Below the pieces are notes generated by a model. The model had not been told where the DNA came from and searched no databases. It saw nothing but the letters and a program-made list of their open reading frames with translations. A program made the translations under genes and the position numbers. A DNA stretch of 16,465 nt from JAKBEU01 sp036172095 (GTDB taxonomy: Bacteria; Patescibacteriota; Microgenomatia; UBA1406; GWC2-37-13): contig JAVHSH010000016.1 in assembly GCA_036172095.1 (NCBI GenBank), positions 1-16,465 of the forward strand, written 5' to 3'. Shown piece by piece: positions 14,805 through 16,465 of this stretch (positions within the stretch are counted from its first letter, which is position 1; every line of letters starts with the position of its first letter).

Positions 14805-15526
14805 TGCAAACACATATCATAATCCCTGTTGGGAATGAGTTTGTCTCCGGTGAACTATTCACTCCAGCAACAAAAATCGTTGCTTGTATGGTTTTTTGCC
14901 ATGGATGGACCAGCAAAAATACAAAGTATTTGAAACTGGCAGAACTGTTGGCTGACAGAGGAATACTCAGCTTAGCGATTAATTTAAGAGGTCATGGAGA
15001 CAGTGAATATTCGATTGAAAGGTATTCCAGGAAAGACCATCTATCAGACGTTTTGGCTGCGATAGATTATATAAAAAACAAAAGTAACAACGCCCCAGTT
15101 ATAGTATTAGGTAAAAGTTATGGTGGGTATTTGAGCGCCATCGCTTCTTCCCTTACACAAATAGATTATCTGATTCTTTCTCAGCCAGCTTTGTATCCAG
15201 ATGCTGAATTCGATGTGCCAAACGCAGAGCTTATTCGAAAGAATCCAGACATTTTCAGAAGCAGGACAGAAAGTATTGAGTCAAATGAAGCACTTTGTGC
15301 GATTTATAATTATAAAAGCAAACTTCTCATAGTTGAATCTGAACATGATGAGGAAGTGTTTGATACGCCAAAATTATATATAAAAGCAAGTCATGAAAAC
15401 AAGAATAGAACGCTTATAACGATTAAAGACTCTGATCATCCACTCTCCAGTCCTAGATGGTTAAACGACTATTATGGAGTAGTAATCTCCTGGATACAAC
15501 AAAATCTTGAAACTAAACAAATTTAA
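14804..15526 (+). CDS. Alpha/beta hydrolase (serine hydrolase)
   Basis: This 240-aa protein has an alpha/beta hydrolase fold with a full predicted triad. The nucleophile elbow is GKSYGG (103-108, S105), the acid is D182 in VESEHDEEV, and the base is H212 in DSDHPLS. The oxyanion-hole segment FCHGWTSK (31-38) and the INLRGHGDSE strand-turn (59-68) are typical of esterases and peptidase-like members. It has no signal peptide. The substrate is unknown; acyl ester or deacetylase-like activity is possible. It is coupled to galU by a one-base overlap, suggesting a role in sugar or surface-polymer metabolism, but that is context only. Its last 14 bases overlap the end of the opposing HAD gene. Confidence 0.88.
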   Translation: MQTHIIIPVGNEFVSGELFTPATKIVACMVFCHGWTSKNTKYLKLAELLADRGILSLAINLRGHGDSEYSIERYSRKDHLSDVLAAIDYIKNKSNNAPVIVLGKSYGGYLSAIASSLTQIDYLILSQPALYPDAEFDVPNAELIRKNPDIFRSRTESIESNEALCAIYNYKSKLLIVESEHDEEVFDTPKLYIKASHENKNRTLITIKDSDHPLSSPRWLNDYYGVVISWIQQNLETKQI

Positions 15527-16157
15527 GCACCTTTTCAATACTCTGTATTACAAAATCAGGATTTGTTTTTTGCAATTCTACACGGTTATAGTACATATGG
15601 TAGGTGTCTGGATGAAAAAGAACTGTTTTTGCGCCTGCAGCTTTTCCCATAAGTATATCTCCTCTTGAATCGCCGACCATAAGACACTCCTCAGGGTTTA
15701 GATTACTAAGGGTACAAAACTTTAATATAGCCTCTGGATTAGGTTTTGGATTTTTCACATCGTCTGCACAAATAATCATATCGATATATTTATCAATAGG
15801 ATATTGCACCATCATCATATTCATGTACCACCTATATTGGAATGTAATTATTGGGGTAACAATATGTTTTTCTTTCAATTTTGACAGTGTTCGAATTGTT
15901 TCATTAAAGAGTAAGGCGGTTTTAAATAGTTGTTTTATGGCAGCAAAGTAACTTTCACTAAACTTTGTTGTTTCTTCAGGTACATTCAATGTACTGCATA
16001 TGTCAACCTCCTTTTTACCAAAACATAATGTAACAATTTCTTTTTCCGAGTATGATGAAAAACCAATAAGATCAAGTGCTTGTCTATAAGCCTTTACATA
16101 ATAAGGTAGTGTATCTGCAAGTGTTCCATCAAAGTCAAATAAAATTGCTTTAATCAT
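15513..16157 (-). CDS. HAD-superfamily hydrolase (phosphoglycolate-phosphatase-like)
   Basis: This 214-aa phosphatase-like protein has all four HAD motifs. DFDGT (8-12) gives the nucleophile D8 and acid D10, and ITF around 104-106 gives the motif II Thr. K138 in NPKPNPE is motif III, and GDSRGDILMGKAAGAKTV (162-179) is motif IV, binding Mg2+. An alpha-helical cap lies at about 16-80 (subclass I). The cap carries unusual Met-rich text nearby (YMNMMMVQYP). The substrate cannot be read from sequence; phosphoglycolate, sugar phosphates, nucleotides and pyrophosphate are all handled by this group. It lies 150 bases downstream of the 16S 3' end on the same strand, where a 23S gene would usually follow an ITS, and overlaps the convergent hydrolase by 14 bases. 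Confidence 0.88.
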   Translation of the reverse strand: MIKAILFDFDGTLADTLPYYVKAYRQALDLIGFSSYSEKEIVTLCFGKKEVDICSTLNVPEETTKFSESYFAAIKQLFKTALLFNETIRTLSKLKEKHIVTPIITFQYRWYMNMMMVQYPIDKYIDMIICADDVKNPKPNPEAILKFCTLSNLNPEECLMVGDSRGDILMGKAAGAKTVLFHPDTYHMYYNRVELQKTNPDFVIQSIEKVLKFV

Positions 16158-16204
16158 GAGGTAGAGGTAACTATATGTTTGCTAAAAGTTGTTGTTTTGG
16201 TGTC

Positions 16205-16236
16205 AAAAAACGGGCTAGGATTTATTTTATCCGTTT
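16205..16236 (-). terminator. Candidate rho-independent terminator after 16S
   Basis: On the minus strand AAACGG (16236-16231) pairs with CCGTTT (16213-16208), and the T-run continues to 16205. The stem is only six base pairs with a 17-base loop, which may fold further through GGAT/ATCC, so it is modest in strength. It lies between the 16S 3' end and the HAD start, in the right place to end the rRNA transcript. Confidence 0.4.
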
Positions 16237-16256
16237 ACGAAAAACGAAAATACTAT

Positions 16257-16303
16257 TTCGGTCTCCACACCGAATAAGTACTCTTTTTATCCGAAGATAA
16301 AAA
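16257..16303 (-). other. Hairpins immediately downstream of 16S (likely pre-rRNA trailer)
   Basis: In the minus-strand RNA, UUUUUAUC-UUCG-GAUAAAAA (16303-16284) forms an eight-bp stem with the very stable C(UUCG)G tetraloop, starting about five bases after the 16S end. A second hairpin, TTCGGT/ACCGAA (16274-16257, six-base loop), follows. They may protect or mark the end for processing. The matching 5' flank of 16S is outside the window, so an RNase III stem cannot be tested. Confidence 0.5.
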
Positions 16304-16307
16304 AAAG

Positions 16308-16465
16308 AAAGGAGGTGATCCATCCGCACCTTCCAGTACGGATACCTTGTTACGACTTAACCCCCATCGCCGGATGTATCCTCCCCCGATAAATCGGGGT
16401 TCAGATATACTCGACTTTGTTGGCTTGACGGGCGGTGTGTGCAAGAGGCAAGAACGTATTCACCG
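16308..16465 (-). rRNA. rrs: 16S rRNA, 3' end (partial)
   Basis: The last 158 bases or so of 16S are present on the minus strand. They begin at CGGTGAATACGTTC, near E. coli position 1370, and contain the universal CACACACCGCCCGTC and GTAACAAGGTATCCGTA segments. Helix 45 is intact with its GGAA loop, the KsgA dimethylation site. The end GGATCACCTCCTTT includes a normal anti-Shine-Dalgarno CCTCC (16315-16311). Helix 44 is shorter than in E. coli and capped by a perfect CCCCGA/TCGGGG hairpin (16384-16399). The exact 3' end is uncertain by a few bases. The rest of the gene lies beyond the right edge. Confidence 0.97.

Noticed and set aside
16253..16444. 63-codon leftward open frame at the right edge
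   Set aside because: It lies almost wholly inside the 16S rRNA 3' end and its trailer hairpins.
1..16465. Recoded TGA (Gly), as in Gracilibacteria/SR1
   Set aside because: TGA ends several genes exactly where family length and neighbouring starts predict, for example the M20, MgtE-like and nadD genes.

Overview
The window is an AT-rich, tightly packed bacterial chromosome segment with 15 full-length protein genes, one truncated gene at the left edge, and the 3' end of a 16S rRNA gene at the right edge. Standard code 11 fits: TGA is a working stop and Trp is TGG. Several traits suggest a Candidate Phyla Radiation (Patescibacteria) genome, possibly Microgenomates, though this is an inference. 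They are a very short EF-Ts (152 aa), a shortened 16S helix 44, a 16S gene with no 23S behind it, gaps or overlaps of only a few bases, and almost no Shine-Dalgarno sequences.

Layout. Positions 1-50 hold the start of a leftward P-loop kinase-like gene. Positions 51-549 are non-coding, with a strong sigma70-type promoter (397-425) driving a small lipoprotein gene (550-1038). Next is a leftward block: ribosomal protein S2 (rpsB), EF-Ts (tsf), ribosome recycling factor (frr) and the site-2 protease RseP. A 78-bp imperfect inverted repeat sits between tsf and frr, where pyrH often lies. Upstream is a second leftward operon of an unknown protein, an M20 amidohydrolase and an isoaspartyl peptidase, joined by ATGA stop-start overlaps. 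A structured, GC-richer intergenic block (7491-7575) separates this from a rightward operon of an unknown protein plus nadD and nadE, the last two steps of NAD synthesis.

Positions 9972-13278 form a leftward operon: a PRC-barrel/MgtE-N/CBS regulator-like protein, an NRAMP-related transporter that lacks the usual manganese-binding Asn and Met, and a SAM hydroxide adenosyltransferase-family protein. Its promoter is overlaid by a perfect 10-bp inverted repeat. Diverging rightward are a membrane-anchored Ig-like protein, galU and an alpha/beta hydrolase. A leftward HAD phosphatase gene follows, and then the 16S 3' end, which also reads leftward.

The cross-cutting signals are promoters whose -10 boxes lie 5-8 bases before the start codon (apparently leaderless mRNAs), the near-absence of Shine-Dalgarno motifs although the 16S anti-SD is intact, and a 16S gene that seems to end at its own hairpins and terminator. 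I see no CRISPR array, insertion sequence, phage gene or complete tRNA.
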